Part shown: positions 15,948 to 25,945 of the stretch, piece after piece
Numbering within the stretch: the first letter of the stretch is position 1
How the letters are laid out: every line of letters begins with the position of its first letter
Source of the DNA: Paucibacter aquatile
GTDB lineage: Bacteria > Pseudomonadota > Gammaproteobacteria > Burkholderiales > Burkholderiaceae_C
Direction of reading: 5' to 3'
Length of the DNA stretch: 64,000 nucleotides
Assembly: GCF_002885975.1 (NCBI RefSeq)
Contig: NZ_POSP01000004.1
Coordinates: forward strand, 434,001-498,000
The notes under the pieces: generated by a model
What the model saw: only the letters and a program-made list of their open reading frames with translations
The model's database searches: none
Told to the model about the DNA's origin: nothing
Program-made: the position numbers and the translations under genes

Positions 15948-18900
15948 ATGGCATCCGCTAGTGCGAGCCGCGAGTCTCAGGAGACTGGCGCCGATGGTGC
16001 CGCCGAAGCGCGTCTGCGCTGGCGGGCCGCCCTGTTCTTTCTGAGCATGCTGGCCCTGCTGCTGATTCCGGCGGCCTATTTTTTTCAGGCGCGCTTCGAG
16101 CCCTGTGGCAACCCGCTGGAGCCCGGCCCGGCAGCCTGGAGCCGCGACTGGTGGGCCTGTCCGATCGAGCGCAACCGCGCCGAGCGCCGTCATGGCATGG
16201 ACTTGCTGGCCGAGCTGCGCGCCGTCCACACCCATGCGGACGGGCAGCGCGGCTGGGCCGTCGGCAGCCGTGGCGCCCTGCTGCGCACCGAGGACGGCGG
16301 CCGCTCCTGGGATCTGGTGGATCTGCCTGCAGAGCTGAAGTCGTCCATCCTGAACGCCCTGGTGTTCGCGGCCGATGGCTTGCGTGGCTGGGCGGCGGTT
16401 GAAGACGGCGAGATCCTGGCCACGCTCGATGGCGGCAAGAACTGGAAGCTGCAGCGGCGTGAAGCGGGCAAGAGCTGGGTGCAGCTGCTGAGCACGGCCG
16501 ATGGCCTGAAAGTCTGGGCCTTGAGCCGTCAAGGCGAGGTCTATGCTTCGGAGGATGGTGGCCAGAGCTGGGTCTCGCAGGCGGAGGAGCTCTCGCGGCG
16601 CATCCTTGGGTTGGCCTTGCAAGCCGGAGGCCAGCGACTGTGGGCCGTCGACGGTAACGGGCAGGCCTGGGAGCGTCCGAGCTTGGGCGAGCCCTGGCGC
16701 ATGCGCAGCTCGAGCGAGCGCCAGGCCTTTCAAACGCAGGACCCCTTGGGCATTCCGAGCCGCGTCCAGCTTTCCGCCCTGGGTACCAGGGCTTGGGCCT
16801 TGAGCCGGTCAGGCTTGTTGCAGTTCACCGAGGATGGCGGCGCGAGCTGGGCCTCACCTGCCCAGCTTCCTGGTCTGGAGATCCTCGCGGTCCACGCTCA
16901 AGAGGATGGCCTGAGTGTCTGGGCGGTGGGCCGGCGTGGGCGCATCGCCCTCAGCCGCGATGGCGGACGCACTTGGGCGCTGCAGGCCAGTGCCAGCAGC
17001 GCCGATTTGTACGCTGTGAGTTTTGCACCCGATGGCCTGCGAGGCTGGGCCGTCGGCGAGCAAGGGACGGTGCTGCGTACCGTCGATGGTGGGCAGCACT
17101 GGCGCTTGCAGCAATCCAGCCAGCGGCCGATCTGGGGCCAGGTCGCCTTGATGCCCGATGGGCGGCAGGCTTTTGTGGCCGGCCAGCCGGGCGCCATCCA
17201 GCGCACGGTTGACGGGGGGCGTGTCTGGCAGGTGCAGGCCACGGGCACGCGTGAAGATTTGTACCGCGGTGCATTCTTGAGCGATGGGCTGCGTGGTTGG
17301 GTGGTCGGCAGCCGCGGCGCCATTTTGGCGACCCGCGATGGCGGGCAAAGCTGGCAGCCCCAGGCCCGTGGTCAGATCGACAGGGAGCTCGTGGGCGTGT
17401 ACTTCCTGCCTGACGGACTCAGGGGCTGGGTGGTGGGTCAGAAAGGGCTGATCCGGGCCACGGTCGATGGCGGCCTGACATGGTTGGAGCGCAGCCTGGA
17501 CGCTGGGAAGCCCCAAGAGCAGACACTGTTCGGCATTCACGCCTCGGCGGACGGGCGGCGTCTGTGCGTGGTGGGCGAGCGCGGCGGCATCTGGCTCAGC
17601 GAGGATGGCGGTCAGCGCTGGCGTGTGGCCAGCCCAGCGACGCTGCCCAGAGACTTGATGGCGGTGACGGGTTCGCCCGATGGCCAGCGGCTCTGGGCTG
17701 TGGGCGAAAAGGGCCAGATGCTGCGCAGCCAGGACGGCGGGCAGACCTGGCAGACCCAGCAGCTGGCGGCCGCCGATGTGGATCTTTATGCCGTCAGCTT
17801 TCTGGCCGATGGGCAGCGCGGCTGGGTGGCGGGAGACAAGGGCAGCTTGCACTACACCCGCGACGGTGGCAGCAGTTGGCAGGCCGCCAAGACTCTGCCA
17901 GCGGGTGTCGAGCGCGCAGCGCTGGCCAGCGTCAGCTTTCTTGAAGATGGGATGACGGGTCTGGCAGCCGGCGAGGGCGGGCTCGTCCTCAGCAGCCGTG
18001 ATGGCGGCCAGAGCTGGGCCCTGGCCAGCAGCGGCCATGCGCAGTGGCCGGTGCCCGGCTTCCTGGCCTTGTTGGCGGGCCTGCTGCTGCTCCTGCTGTC
18101 CTTGGTGGGGGTGATGGCCTGGCGCTTTCGGGGCGCACCACAGAGCTTGCGCGGCCTGCTCAATGCCCGTGCCGAAGCCGACACGCCAATCAGCCGGGGC
18201 GATCAGGACAAGCTCAACTTCCGCCCCGTGGTGGATGCGCTGAGCTACTTTCTGCGCCACCAGGCCACGCAAGCGCCCCTGACCGTGGCATTGACCGCCC
18301 CCTGGGGCCGGGGCAAGAGTTCGATGATGCGCATGCTGGAGGACAAGCTGCAACGCGGCGGCCTGCACACGGTCTGGTTCAATGTCTGGCACCACCAGAA
18401 GGAGCCCGTGCTGCTGGCGGCCCTGCTCAATAGCTTGAGTGCACAGGCGGTACCGGGCTGGTTGACGGTGAGCGGCTGGGCGTTCCGCAGCAAGCTGGTC
18501 TGGTTGCGCTTTGCCCGCCAGCCTTTTCTGGGCTTGGGGCCGCTGCTGATCTGGTTCTTCATGACGCTTTTCGTGCCCTTGTACCTGTTGGTGGGCACGC
18601 TGATGTATGGCTTCTCGGGGGTGGCGCTTTCTCAGGGCAGCCCGGCTTTCGCCTCGCTCGCCGACGGCCTGCTGGCGCTGGCCGCCCTGGTGACCGGCAA
18701 CCCGGCCAGCGAGGCCTTGATGGCCGGCGAGTGGAGCAAGTTCCTGCGCGAGACCGTGGGCGCCCTGGGTAGCCAGCCGGCCAAGATCGTGCCCCTGCTG
18801 CTGACGCTGTGGGGGCTGCTCTCGGTCTTCTTTCTGTTCAGCCATTTCGCGCGCGCGTTTCCGGCTCGGCCGGGGGCGCTGCTGAGCAGCCTGGGGCCGC

Positions 18901-20726
18901 GCTTTTCGATTGCCGCGGCGGAGGAACAGACCGGCTTTCGCCAGCGCTTTCGCGACCATTTTCTCGACGTGGCCCAGGCCCTGCGGCCGGGTACGCTGAC
19001 CGTGTTCATCGACGACCTGGACCGCTGCGAGCCGGCCAAGGCGGCAGAGATGTTGGAGGCGGTGAACTACCTCAGCGATGCCGGCCCCTGCTTCATCGTC
19101 TTGGGCATGGCCATGGAGGTGGTGGAGGCCCAGCTCGGTGAAACCTACAAGGACCTGGCCCAGCGCAAGCATGATTTCGATCTCGCGCGCCAGGCGCCCG
19201 AGGGCCGGCAGGCCCATGTCAGCGGCCAGGCCCTGGATGATCGTGCGGCAGCCTCAGAGGCCCCGGCGGCGCCGCCGCCCAAGGCTGCGCCCAGCAGCCA
19301 GCAGGTGCAGCTCAGCTATGCCCGCAAGTATCTGGAGAAGCTGGTGCAGATCTATGTGCCCGTGCCTTCGCCCAGCGAGGAGGGGCTGGCGCAGCTGCTG
19401 GCCGAGGATGGCGCTGCGGCGCCGCAGCGCGCCGCCGTGGCCCGGGCGCTGGCGCTGGAGCAAAGCCTGGCCCAGTTCAACCGGCGCTTCTGGGGCGTGT
19501 TTCGCTTCGCCTTCGTCTTGCTGGCCCTGCTGTGGCTGGCATCGGAGGGCCAGCAGTGGAATGCCCAGCGGGAACAGGCTCGCCGCGATGAGGAGCTGGC
19601 GAAGATGCAGGCCTGGGATCAGACCCTGCTGCAGCGCCAGGCGGCCGTGACCGAGTCGCGCGGTTATGCCCATTGGCTCTCACTTCAGCCAACGCAGGCG
19701 CCAGCGATGGCTCCGAGTCCGGCGGCCTCGGCGGCGTCAGCTTTTGGTGCCCTTCGGCGCACGCCCAGCGTCCCTCCCGCCCCGCCGCCGGACGAGGCTT
19801 TCCTTCGTGTCCAGCAGGCTCGCCAGGCGCTACAGCAGGAGCAGGCCTGGCAGCGCTCGCAGGAGTCTCAAGCCTGGCTGGACAAGCTCAGCCAGCAGCG
19901 CCGCGACGAGGCTTACCAGGACATGGAGCGCAGCGTGCAAGCCCTGGATGACAGCCTGGCCGGCTTGGCCGAGGGGCTGCAGGCTTTCCGGGCGGCGGAG
20001 CAGGGCCCTGTGCGCCGCCTGGATCCAGATGCCGCCGAGCGCCCGGGCGACAGGCCGGCGGCGCCCCGGGCTTCGGAGGCGCAGATGGCCCGTCTGGCCG
20101 AGGCCCGGCCCACGCCAGCCTCGCCCCAACTGCCCACAGAGGTCTGGGCCATCTACCTGCCCATGATGGTGTTCACCGCCTTGATGTTTGCCGGGATCCT
20201 GTTGAGCCGGCAACGCCAGCAGATTCGCGCCAGCGAGGCTTATGAAGATGCGCTGGCAGATTGCCGGCCCCTGCTGCAAAAGCTGGAGTCGCTGCGGGCG
20301 CCGCGTGAGATCAAGCGCTTCATGAACCTGAGCCGCTATCTGGCCTTGCGCGTCAATGCCCGCAGCTATGCGCGCCTGCCCTCCGGGCTGGCCTGGTGGC
20401 CAGGTTTGCGGCAGCGGATGGAAGCGCTGCTGCCCGAGCCGCCCGAGTGGCAGGAGCAGGAGGTGGTGGCCCTGGCCGCCCTGCATCTGGCCCGGGCCGA
20501 GTTGGCGCCGCAGATCGATGCCGTGCAGTGGTTGCTTGACCCGGCTTGCCGCCGGGGCGCGCCGGGCTGCACCGCCGAACTCGAGCGCCTGGGCCGGCAT
20601 CTGGCTGGCGGCGCTGAGACGCAGGCTCGCCAGGCGCAGGACCGGGTGCGGCGCTTCCTGGCGCTTCTGACCGAGATGCAGGCGCCTGCAGCACCGGCGG
20701 ACGAGTCCACGACCCCCCCGGCTTGA
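15948..20726 (+). CDS. Giant Ycf48-like double propeller fused to KAP P-loop NTPase
   Basis: This is a 1592-residue membrane protein. A membrane helix lies at about 25-47. Residues 102-690 hold fourteen 42-50-residue repeats of the Ycf48/BNR type (G-W-A-V-G...DGG-x-x-W), enough for two seven-bladed propellers; the fourth is degenerate. A second helix at 702-726 leads to a KAP-type NTPase with Walker A APWGRGKSS (K790) and Walker B TVFIDDLDRCEP (D1022, D1023, D1025). Hydrophobic helices at about 858-885 and 947-965 interrupt the NTPase, as is usual for KAP proteins, and others lie at 1183-1199 and 1399-1420 around a coiled-coil-like Gln/Arg-rich stretch. The predicted topology is propellers in the periplasm, NTPase inside. 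KAP relatives include Kidins220 and the phage-excluding PifA; the function here is unknown. Confidence 0.85.
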   Translation: MASASASRESQETGADGAAEARLRWRAALFFLSMLALLLIPAAYFFQARFEPCGNPLEPGPAAWSRDWWACPIERNRAERRHGMDLLAELRAVHTHADGQRGWAVGSRGALLRTEDGGRSWDLVDLPAELKSSILNALVFAADGLRGWAAVEDGEILATLDGGKNWKLQRREAGKSWVQLLSTADGLKVWALSRQGEVYASEDGGQSWVSQAEELSRRILGLALQAGGQRLWAVDGNGQAWERPSLGEPWRMRSSSERQAFQTQDPLGIPSRVQLSALGTRAWALSRSGLLQFTEDGGASWASPAQLPGLEILAVHAQEDGLSVWAVGRRGRIALSRDGGRTWALQASASSADLYAVSFAPDGLRGWAVGEQGTVLRTVDGGQHWRLQQSSQRPIWGQVALMPDGRQAFVAGQPGAIQRTVDGGRVWQVQATGTREDLYRGAFLSDGLRGWVVGSRGAILATRDGGQSWQPQARGQIDRELVGVYFLPDGLRGWVVGQKGLIRATVDGGLTWLERSLDAGKPQEQTLFGIHASADGRRLCVVGERGGIWLSEDGGQRWRVASPATLPRDLMAVTGSPDGQRLWAVGEKGQMLRSQDGGQTWQTQQLAAADVDLYAVSFLADGQRGWVAGDKGSLHYTRDGGSSWQAAKTLPAGVERAALASVSFLEDGMTGLAAGEGGLVLSSRDGGQSWALASSGHAQWPVPGFLALLAGLLLLLLSLVGVMAWRFRGAPQSLRGLLNARAEADTPISRGDQDKLNFRPVVDALSYFLRHQATQAPLTVALTAPWGRGKSSMMRMLEDKLQRGGLHTVWFNVWHHQKEPVLLAALLNSLSAQAVPGWLTVSGWAFRSKLVWLRFARQPFLGLGPLLIWFFMTLFVPLYLLVGTLMYGFSGVALSQGSPAFASLADGLLALAALVTGNPASEALMAGEWSKFLRETVGALGSQPAKIVPLLLTLWGLLSVFFLFSHFARAFPARPGALLSSLGPRFSIAAAEEQTGFRQRFRDHFLDVAQALRPGTLTVFIDDLDRCEPAKAAEMLEAVNYLSDAGPCFIVLGMAMEVVEAQLGETYKDLAQRKHDFDLARQAPEGRQAHVSGQALDDRAAASEAPAAPPPKAAPSSQQVQLSYARKYLEKLVQIYVPVPSPSEEGLAQLLAEDGAAAPQRAAVARALALEQSLAQFNRRFWGVFRFAFVLLALLWLASEGQQWNAQREQARRDEELAKMQAWDQTLLQRQAAVTESRGYAHWLSLQPTQAPAMAPSPAASAASAFGALRRTPSVPPAPPPDEAFLRVQQARQALQQEQAWQRSQESQAWLDKLSQQRRDEAYQDMERSVQALDDSLAGLAEGLQAFRAAEQGPVRRLDPDAAERPGDRPAAPRASEAQMARLAEARPTPASPQLPTEVWAIYLPMMVFTALMFAGILLSRQRQQIRASEAYEDALADCRPLLQKLESLRAPREIKRFMNLSRYLALRVNARSYARLPSGLAWWPGLRQRMEALLPEPPEWQEQEVVALAALHLARAELAPQIDAVQWLLDPACRRGAPGCTAELERLGRHLAGGAETQARQAQDRVRRFLALLTEMQAPAAPADESTTPPA

Positions 20727-20816
20727 AGCCCGCAGGGCGCAGCCGCGCATCGACGGCCGGCAACAATTGCTTGCAAGCCCGAAGCAGGTCTTCACAAGCC
20801 CGGGGCACGCAGCCGC

Positions 20817-20822
20817 TAGAGT
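20817..20822 (+). promoter_or_regulatory. Possible -10 box of the DUF1800/DUF1501 operon
   Basis: TAGAGT lies 62 bp before the ATG of the DUF1800 gene, downstream of earlier in-frame start codons. If used, it would rule out those earlier starts. No good -35 element is evident. Confidence 0.25.
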
Positions 20823-20883
20823 GAGCGATCGTCCTCCTGCGCCGGGCCTGCCCGGGACGGCGCGCCGCTTGCCTCTTGCTGCC

Positions 20884-22617
20884 ATGATTGCCGAAGACTG
20901 CACCGATCAGCGCCCGCCACTTGCACCGGCTCCGAGCCCGCCGCGTGAGGCCAGCGGGCTTCAGGCTCCGGCCACGGCCTCGCAGCCGCAGAAGGCCCTG
21001 TCTCTGGCCTCGCTGGCGGCCTTGAGCGCCTGTGGAGGAGGCGGCGGTGACAGCGGCGCGGCCCCGGCCCCTGCGCCCACCCCGGCCCCGCCGCCGGCGC
21101 CGCCCACCGAGGCGGAAGCGGCGCGATTTCTGGCCCAGGCCAGTTTCGCTGCCAGCACGGCCGAGATGGCCAAGGTCCAGGCCCAGGGCTACAGTGCCTG
21201 GCTCAACGAGCAGTTCGCGGCCACCGGCAGCCAGGGGCATTTCGACTGGATGGTGGCCAAGGGCTATGCGGTCGAGGCCAACAAGAACAACTTCAACGGC
21301 GTGGACAACACGCTCTGGCGCAAGCTGCTGAACTCGCCCGATCTGTTGCGGCAGAAGGTGGTGTTGGCGTTGTCGGAGATTTTTGTGGTCTCCATGGCCG
21401 GCCTGCCAGTGGCTTGGGCCGGCTTTGCGGTCGCGGCGTATGTGGACATGCTGGAGCAGCGTGCCTTTGGCACTTTCCGCGAGCTGATCGAGGGCGTCAG
21501 CCTGTCGAACGCCATGGGCGTCTACCTCAATATGCGCGGCAATCGCAAGGAGGACGCCAAGACCGGCCGGGTGCCGGACGAGAACTATGCGCGCGAACTG
21601 ATGCAGCTCTTCACCATCGGACTGGTGGAGCTCAATCTCGACGGCACACCGGTGCTCGATGCCGCGGGCAAGCCCAAGGACACCTACACCCAGGCCCAGA
21701 TCAGCGAGCTGGCCCGGGTGTTGACCGGCTGGGAGTTCGATGGCGCCAGCGCCACTGATCCTGCCTTCATGAAGAAGCCCATGGTGCACCTGGCGGCGCG
21801 CTTCTCGGTCGGGCCCAAGAAGGTGCTGTCGGCCGATGTGCCGGCCTCGGCCACCGGGCCGGAGGCGCTCAAGATCGTGCTCGACACCCTCGCCAACCAT
21901 GCCAATGTCGGCCCCTTCTTCAGCCGCCAGCTGATCCAGCGCCTGGTCGCGTCCAACCCCAGCCCGGCCTATGTGCAGCGCGTGGCGGCCGTGTTCAACA
22001 ACAATGGCCAGGGCCAGCGCGGCGACCTCAAGGCGGTGATCCGTGCGGTGCTGCTGGACAGCGAAGCGCGCACGCCCGGCAGTTCGCCCTCCAGCGGCCG
22101 CCTGCGTGAGCCCATCCAGCGCTTCATTCAATGGGGCCGCAGCTTTGGTGTGAGCTCACCGACCGAACTCTGGAATATCGGCGATCTGAGCAACCCGGCC
22201 AGCCGCCTGGGCCAGAGCCCGCTGCGCAGCCCCTCGGTCTTCAACTTTTTCCGGCCGGGCTATGTGCCGCCCAACTCGCAGCTGGGCACGGCCCAGATCA
22301 CTGCGCCCGAGTTCCAGCTCTGCAACGAGAGCACGGTGGCCGGCTACCTCAACTACATGCAAAACGTGATCGCCAATGGCACGGGCGAGGTCAAGCCCAG
22401 CTACACGGCCGAGCTGGCGCTGGCGGTCGATGCGCCGGCCCTGGTGCAGCGCCTTGCTTTGCTGCTGGCGGGTGGTGGTTTGAGCCCTACCACGGTCAAC
22501 ACCATTGCCACCGCGGTGGCCACGATCAATGCCAGCAGCGATGCCGGCAAGCTGAACCGGGTGCAGGCCGCCATCCTCCTGGTGATGGCCAGCCCCGAAT
22601 ACCTGATCCAGAAGTGA
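20884..22617 (+). CDS. DUF1800 family secreted lipoprotein-like protein
   Basis: This protein of about 577 residues belongs to DUF1800. After a long polar N-terminus comes a hydrophobic segment ending in LSAC-GGGGG (lipobox cysteine near residue 50), then a Pro/Ala linker and the DUF1800 core (EAARFLAQASFAAST, later MQLFTIGLVELN, and near the end SPSVFNFFRPGYVPP). Members are almost always encoded next to a DUF1501 protein, as here (30 bp downstream), and are thought to be exported; no enzymatic activity is established. An earlier in-frame start exists, but it would place a possible promoter inside the gene and adds no conserved sequence. Confidence 0.85.
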   Translation: MIAEDCTDQRPPLAPAPSPPREASGLQAPATASQPQKALSLASLAALSACGGGGGDSGAAPAPAPTPAPPPAPPTEAEAARFLAQASFAASTAEMAKVQAQGYSAWLNEQFAATGSQGHFDWMVAKGYAVEANKNNFNGVDNTLWRKLLNSPDLLRQKVVLALSEIFVVSMAGLPVAWAGFAVAAYVDMLEQRAFGTFRELIEGVSLSNAMGVYLNMRGNRKEDAKTGRVPDENYARELMQLFTIGLVELNLDGTPVLDAAGKPKDTYTQAQISELARVLTGWEFDGASATDPAFMKKPMVHLAARFSVGPKKVLSADVPASATGPEALKIVLDTLANHANVGPFFSRQLIQRLVASNPSPAYVQRVAAVFNNNGQGQRGDLKAVIRAVLLDSEARTPGSSPSSGRLREPIQRFIQWGRSFGVSSPTELWNIGDLSNPASRLGQSPLRSPSVFNFFRPGYVPPNSQLGTAQITAPEFQLCNESTVAGYLNYMQNVIANGTGEVKPSYTAELALAVDAPALVQRLALLLAGGGLSPTTVNTIATAVATINASSDAGKLNRVQAAILLVMASPEYLIQK

Positions 22618-22647
22618 AGCGAGAGCGTGAAAGAGAAAGCACCTGCC

Positions 22648-24039
22648 ATGACATCGGTTCACCGCCTCCCGACCCTGCAACGCCGCGAGTTTCTGCGCCG
22701 CGCCTCCGCCCTTGGCGTGGCCGGCGCGGCCGCGCCCTGGGCCCTCAATCTGGCCGCCCTGGGTGAAGCCGCGGCGCAGACCGCGCCCAGCGATTACAAG
22801 GCCCTGGTCTGCGTGTTTCTCTACGGCGGCAATGACTACGGCAACACCGTCATTCCCTACGACGCGCCCAGCCACACGGCCTACCAGCCCATACGCCAGA
22901 CCCTGGCCATCCCGCGCGATCAACTGGCCGCCACGGCGCTGACACCGCGTGTGGCCCTGCCCGATGCGCGGCAGATGGCGCTGTCGCCGCAGATGACGGG
23001 GCTGAAAACGATATTTGACGCGGGCAAGCTCGGCGTGCTGCTCAATGTCGGCACCCTGGTCCAACCCACCACCCTGGCGCAGTACAAGGCGCAGAGCGTG
23101 CCTCTGCCGCCCAAGCTGTTCTCGCACAACGATCAGCAAAGCGTCTGGCAGGCCAGCAACCCCGAGGGGGCCATTTCCGGCTGGGGCGGTCGCCTGGGTG
23201 ACCAGTTCCTCAGCGCCAACGGCAACGCCACTTTCACTTGCATCAATGTCTCCGGCAATGCGGTCTTCATGGCCGGACAGCAGGCGGTGCAGTACCAGAT
23301 GTCGACCAGCGGTGCGGTCGCCATCAACGGCGTCACGCGGCCGCTCTACGGCTCGCAGGCCTGCGCCGATGCACTGCGCAGCCTGATCACGGCCGAACGC
23401 AGCCACTGGATGGAGCAGGAGCTCAACCGCGTGGTCAGCCGCTCGGTCAATGCCCAGGCCATCGTCGCCTCGGCCCTGAACACCTTGCCGGCCCTGAACA
23501 CGGTCTTCGACACCACCAACAGCCTGGCCACCCAGCTGCAGATGGTGGCCAAGATGATCGCCGCGCGCAGCAGCATGGGCGCCAAGCGCCAGGTGTTTTT
23601 TGTCTCCATCGGCGGCTTCGATTTGCATGATTTCCTGCCCGATCAACACCCGGGCCTGCTGCGCAAGGTCTCCGAGGCGCTGGGCAGTTTCTACGACGCC
23701 ACGGTGGAGCTGGGCGTGGCCAACCAGGTCACCGCTTTCACTGCCAGCGATTTCGGCCGCACCTTGAGCAGCAATGGCGATGGCTCCGACCATGGCTGGG
23801 GCAGCCATCACTTCGTGCTGGGAGGCGCGGTCAAGGGCGGGCGCTTCTGGGGCCAGGCGCCGGAGGTGGCGGTCAACGGGCCGGACGATGTCGGCCAGGG
23901 CCGCTTGCTGCCCACCAGCTCGGTCGATCAGCTGGGCGCCACCCTGGCCAGCTGGATGGGTGTGCCGGCCAGCGACCTGAGCCGTGTCATGCCGCAGATC
24001 GCCAACTACACGCAAAAAGACCTGGGATTCTTCCTCTGA
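22648..24039 (+). CDS. DUF1501 family protein with Tat signal
   Basis: This 463-residue protein begins with a twin-arginine signal (QRREFLRRASALGVAGAAAP), so it is exported folded. The DUF1501 core follows, with the FLYGGNDYGNTVIPY motif and the TASDFGRTLSSNGDGSDHGWGSHH stretch near the C-terminus, split here by one short gap in similarity only. This pattern resembles the metal site of the alkaline phosphatase/sulfatase superfamily. It is partnered with the DUF1800 gene. A GTG seven codons upstream is an alternative start; I chose the ATG that places the Tat motif nearer the N-terminus. Confidence 0.87.
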   Translation: MTSVHRLPTLQRREFLRRASALGVAGAAAPWALNLAALGEAAAQTAPSDYKALVCVFLYGGNDYGNTVIPYDAPSHTAYQPIRQTLAIPRDQLAATALTPRVALPDARQMALSPQMTGLKTIFDAGKLGVLLNVGTLVQPTTLAQYKAQSVPLPPKLFSHNDQQSVWQASNPEGAISGWGGRLGDQFLSANGNATFTCINVSGNAVFMAGQQAVQYQMSTSGAVAINGVTRPLYGSQACADALRSLITAERSHWMEQELNRVVSRSVNAQAIVASALNTLPALNTVFDTTNSLATQLQMVAKMIAARSSMGAKRQVFFVSIGGFDLHDFLPDQHPGLLRKVSEALGSFYDATVELGVANQVTAFTASDFGRTLSSNGDGSDHGWGSHHFVLGGAVKGGRFWGQAPEVAVNGPDDVGQGRLLPTSSVDQLGATLASWMGVPASDLSRVMPQIANYTQKDLGFFL

Positions 24040-24118
24040 GGCCCGGGTCGCAGCTGGACTAGGATCGCCGGGTTTGCCCCCGTTTCCATCTTTTCGATCC
24101 TCGTCCGATCGTTTGCCT

Positions 24119-25945
24119 ATGCCGCTACGTCTTGTTCGTCCCCTGAGGTCGGCGCTGTCCCTGCTGGCGTTGTTGGCGCTGGCCTCCTGCTCTACGCCCG
24201 ACAGCCCAGCGCTGACCACCAAGGCCCCAGCGCCCGATCTGATCCAGCCCGAGTCCGCCAGCGGCTGGACGGCCAAGCAGGCCCAGGCCAGCGCCCATTT
24301 CGCCGTGGCCGCCGCTCATCCTTTGGCTTCGGATGCCGGCCGTGAAATCCTGCTGGCCGGTGGCAGCGCGCTCGATGCGGCGATCGCTGTGCAGATGGTC
24401 TTGACCCTGGTCGAGCCGCAGTCCAGCGGCATCGGCGGCGGCGCCTTCTTGCTGCACTGGGATGGCGCCAAGGTGCAGGCTTTTGATGGCCGCGAAACCG
24501 CGCCGGCCGCGGCCGACGAAAACCTCTTTCTCAAGCCGGACGGCAAGCCCATGCCCTATCTGCAGGCCGTGGTCGGCGGCCGCTCGGTGGGCACGCCGGG
24601 CCTCTTGCGCATGCTGGAGCAAGCCCATGCCCAGCATGGCAAGCTGCCCTGGGCGCGATTGTTCGAGCCGGCCATTCGCCTGTGCGAGCAGGGCTATGCC
24701 TTGAGCGGTCGCAGCCACAAGCAGTTGCTCAACAACACGGCTCTGCGCCAGGACCCGCAGGCCGGCGCCTACTTCTTCGATGCCCAAGGTCAGGCTCTGC
24801 CTGAGGGCAGCCGGCTGCGCAACCCGGCCCTGGCCGCCGTGCTGCGCCAGGTGGCGGCCGGTGGCGCCGATGCCTTTTTGAAAGGCACTGTTGCTCAGGA
24901 CATCGTGCGCCGCGTGCGCGGCCATGCCGGCAACCCCGGCCTGCTCAGCGAGGCCGATCTGGCCGGCTACCAGCCACGCCAGCGCGAGGTGCTGTGCACG
25001 CCCTGGCGTGGCCAGCAGGTCTGCGGCTTCCCGCCGCCGTCTTCCGGCCATCTGACCGTGATGCAGATGCTGGGCATGATGCCGGCGCAAGCCCCGGCCC
25101 AGGCTTTCAGCGAGGGCGTGCCCAGTGCCGCCTGGCTGCACCGTTATGCCGAGGCCAGCAAGCTGGCCTTTGCCGACCGCGCCCAGTACATCGCCGACCC
25201 CGATTTCGTGGCCGCGCCCGGCGGTGATTGGCGCAGCCTGCTGGCTCCCGAGTACCTGCAGGCGCGCGCAGCGCTGATCGGCCCGCGCAGCATGGCCAGC
25301 GCCGCCGCCGGTCAGCCCGCCGCAGCGCTGCGCGTGGGTTGGGCGCCCATGCCCGATCAGCCCGAGCATGGCACCAGCCACATCAGCATCATCGATGCGG
25401 CCGGCCGGGCGGTGGCCATGACCACCTCGATCGAGGCCGGCTTTGGCGCCCGCATCATGAGCGACGGCGGCACCGGCTTGCCCGGCGGATTCATGCTCAA
25501 CAACCAGCTGACCGACTTCGCCCTGGTGCCGCGCGACGAGCAAGGCCGGCCGGTGGCCAACCGTCTGCAGCCAGGCAAGCGCCCGCGCTCCAGCATGGCA
25601 CCGACCCTGGTGTTCGACGCCAGCGGCCGCCGTCTGAGCATGAGCCTGGGCTCGCCCGGCGGGCCGGCCATCATCCATTTCGTGGCCAAGACCTTGCTGG
25701 CCACGGCCGATTGGCAGCTCGATGTGCAGCAGGCCCTGGACCTGCCGAATTTCGGCAACTTTGGAGGCCCTGTGTTCTTGGAGCAAGGGCGCTTTCCGGC
25801 GGCCACGCGCGAGGACCTGCAGGCGCGCGGCCACCGCCTGGTCGAGACGGAACTGACCAGCGGCATCCAGGCCATCCAGCGCAGCCCCACGGGCTGGCTG
25901 GGTGGTGCAGATCCGCGGCGGGACGGCGCGGTGCGCGGCGACTGA
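24119..25945 (+). CDS. ggt: Gamma-glutamyltransferase, lipoprotein type
   Basis: This 608-residue enzyme is made as a precursor that cleaves itself before T419 (in EHGTSH), which then acts as the N-terminal nucleophile of the small subunit. It hydrolyses glutathione and other gamma-glutamyl compounds or transfers the glutamyl group. The EPQSSGIGGGAFLL stretch, the GTGLPGGFMLNN loop and RPRSSMAPTLVF all match the family. A short hydrophobic leader ends in LASC (C24), a lipobox, so the enzyme is probably anchored in the periplasm. The frame is open upstream, but similarity and the leader start at the chosen ATG. Confidence 0.92.
   Translation: MPLRLVRPLRSALSLLALLALASCSTPDSPALTTKAPAPDLIQPESASGWTAKQAQASAHFAVAAAHPLASDAGREILLAGGSALDAAIAVQMVLTLVEPQSSGIGGGAFLLHWDGAKVQAFDGRETAPAAADENLFLKPDGKPMPYLQAVVGGRSVGTPGLLRMLEQAHAQHGKLPWARLFEPAIRLCEQGYALSGRSHKQLLNNTALRQDPQAGAYFFDAQGQALPEGSRLRNPALAAVLRQVAAGGADAFLKGTVAQDIVRRVRGHAGNPGLLSEADLAGYQPRQREVLCTPWRGQQVCGFPPPSSGHLTVMQMLGMMPAQAPAQAFSEGVPSAAWLHRYAEASKLAFADRAQYIADPDFVAAPGGDWRSLLAPEYLQARAALIGPRSMASAAAGQPAAALRVGWAPMPDQPEHGTSHISIIDAAGRAVAMTTSIEAGFGARIMSDGGTGLPGGFMLNNQLTDFALVPRDEQGRPVANRLQPGKRPRSSMAPTLVFDASGRRLSMSLGSPGGPAIIHFVAKTLLATADWQLDVQQALDLPNFGNFGGPVFLEQGRFPAATREDLQARGHRLVETELTSGIQAIQRSPTGWLGGADPRRDGAVRGD

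Noticed and set aside
16854..19217. 787-residue minus-strand frame inside the Ycf48-KAP gene
   Set aside because: Repetitive only because the propeller repeats are; no domain recognised.
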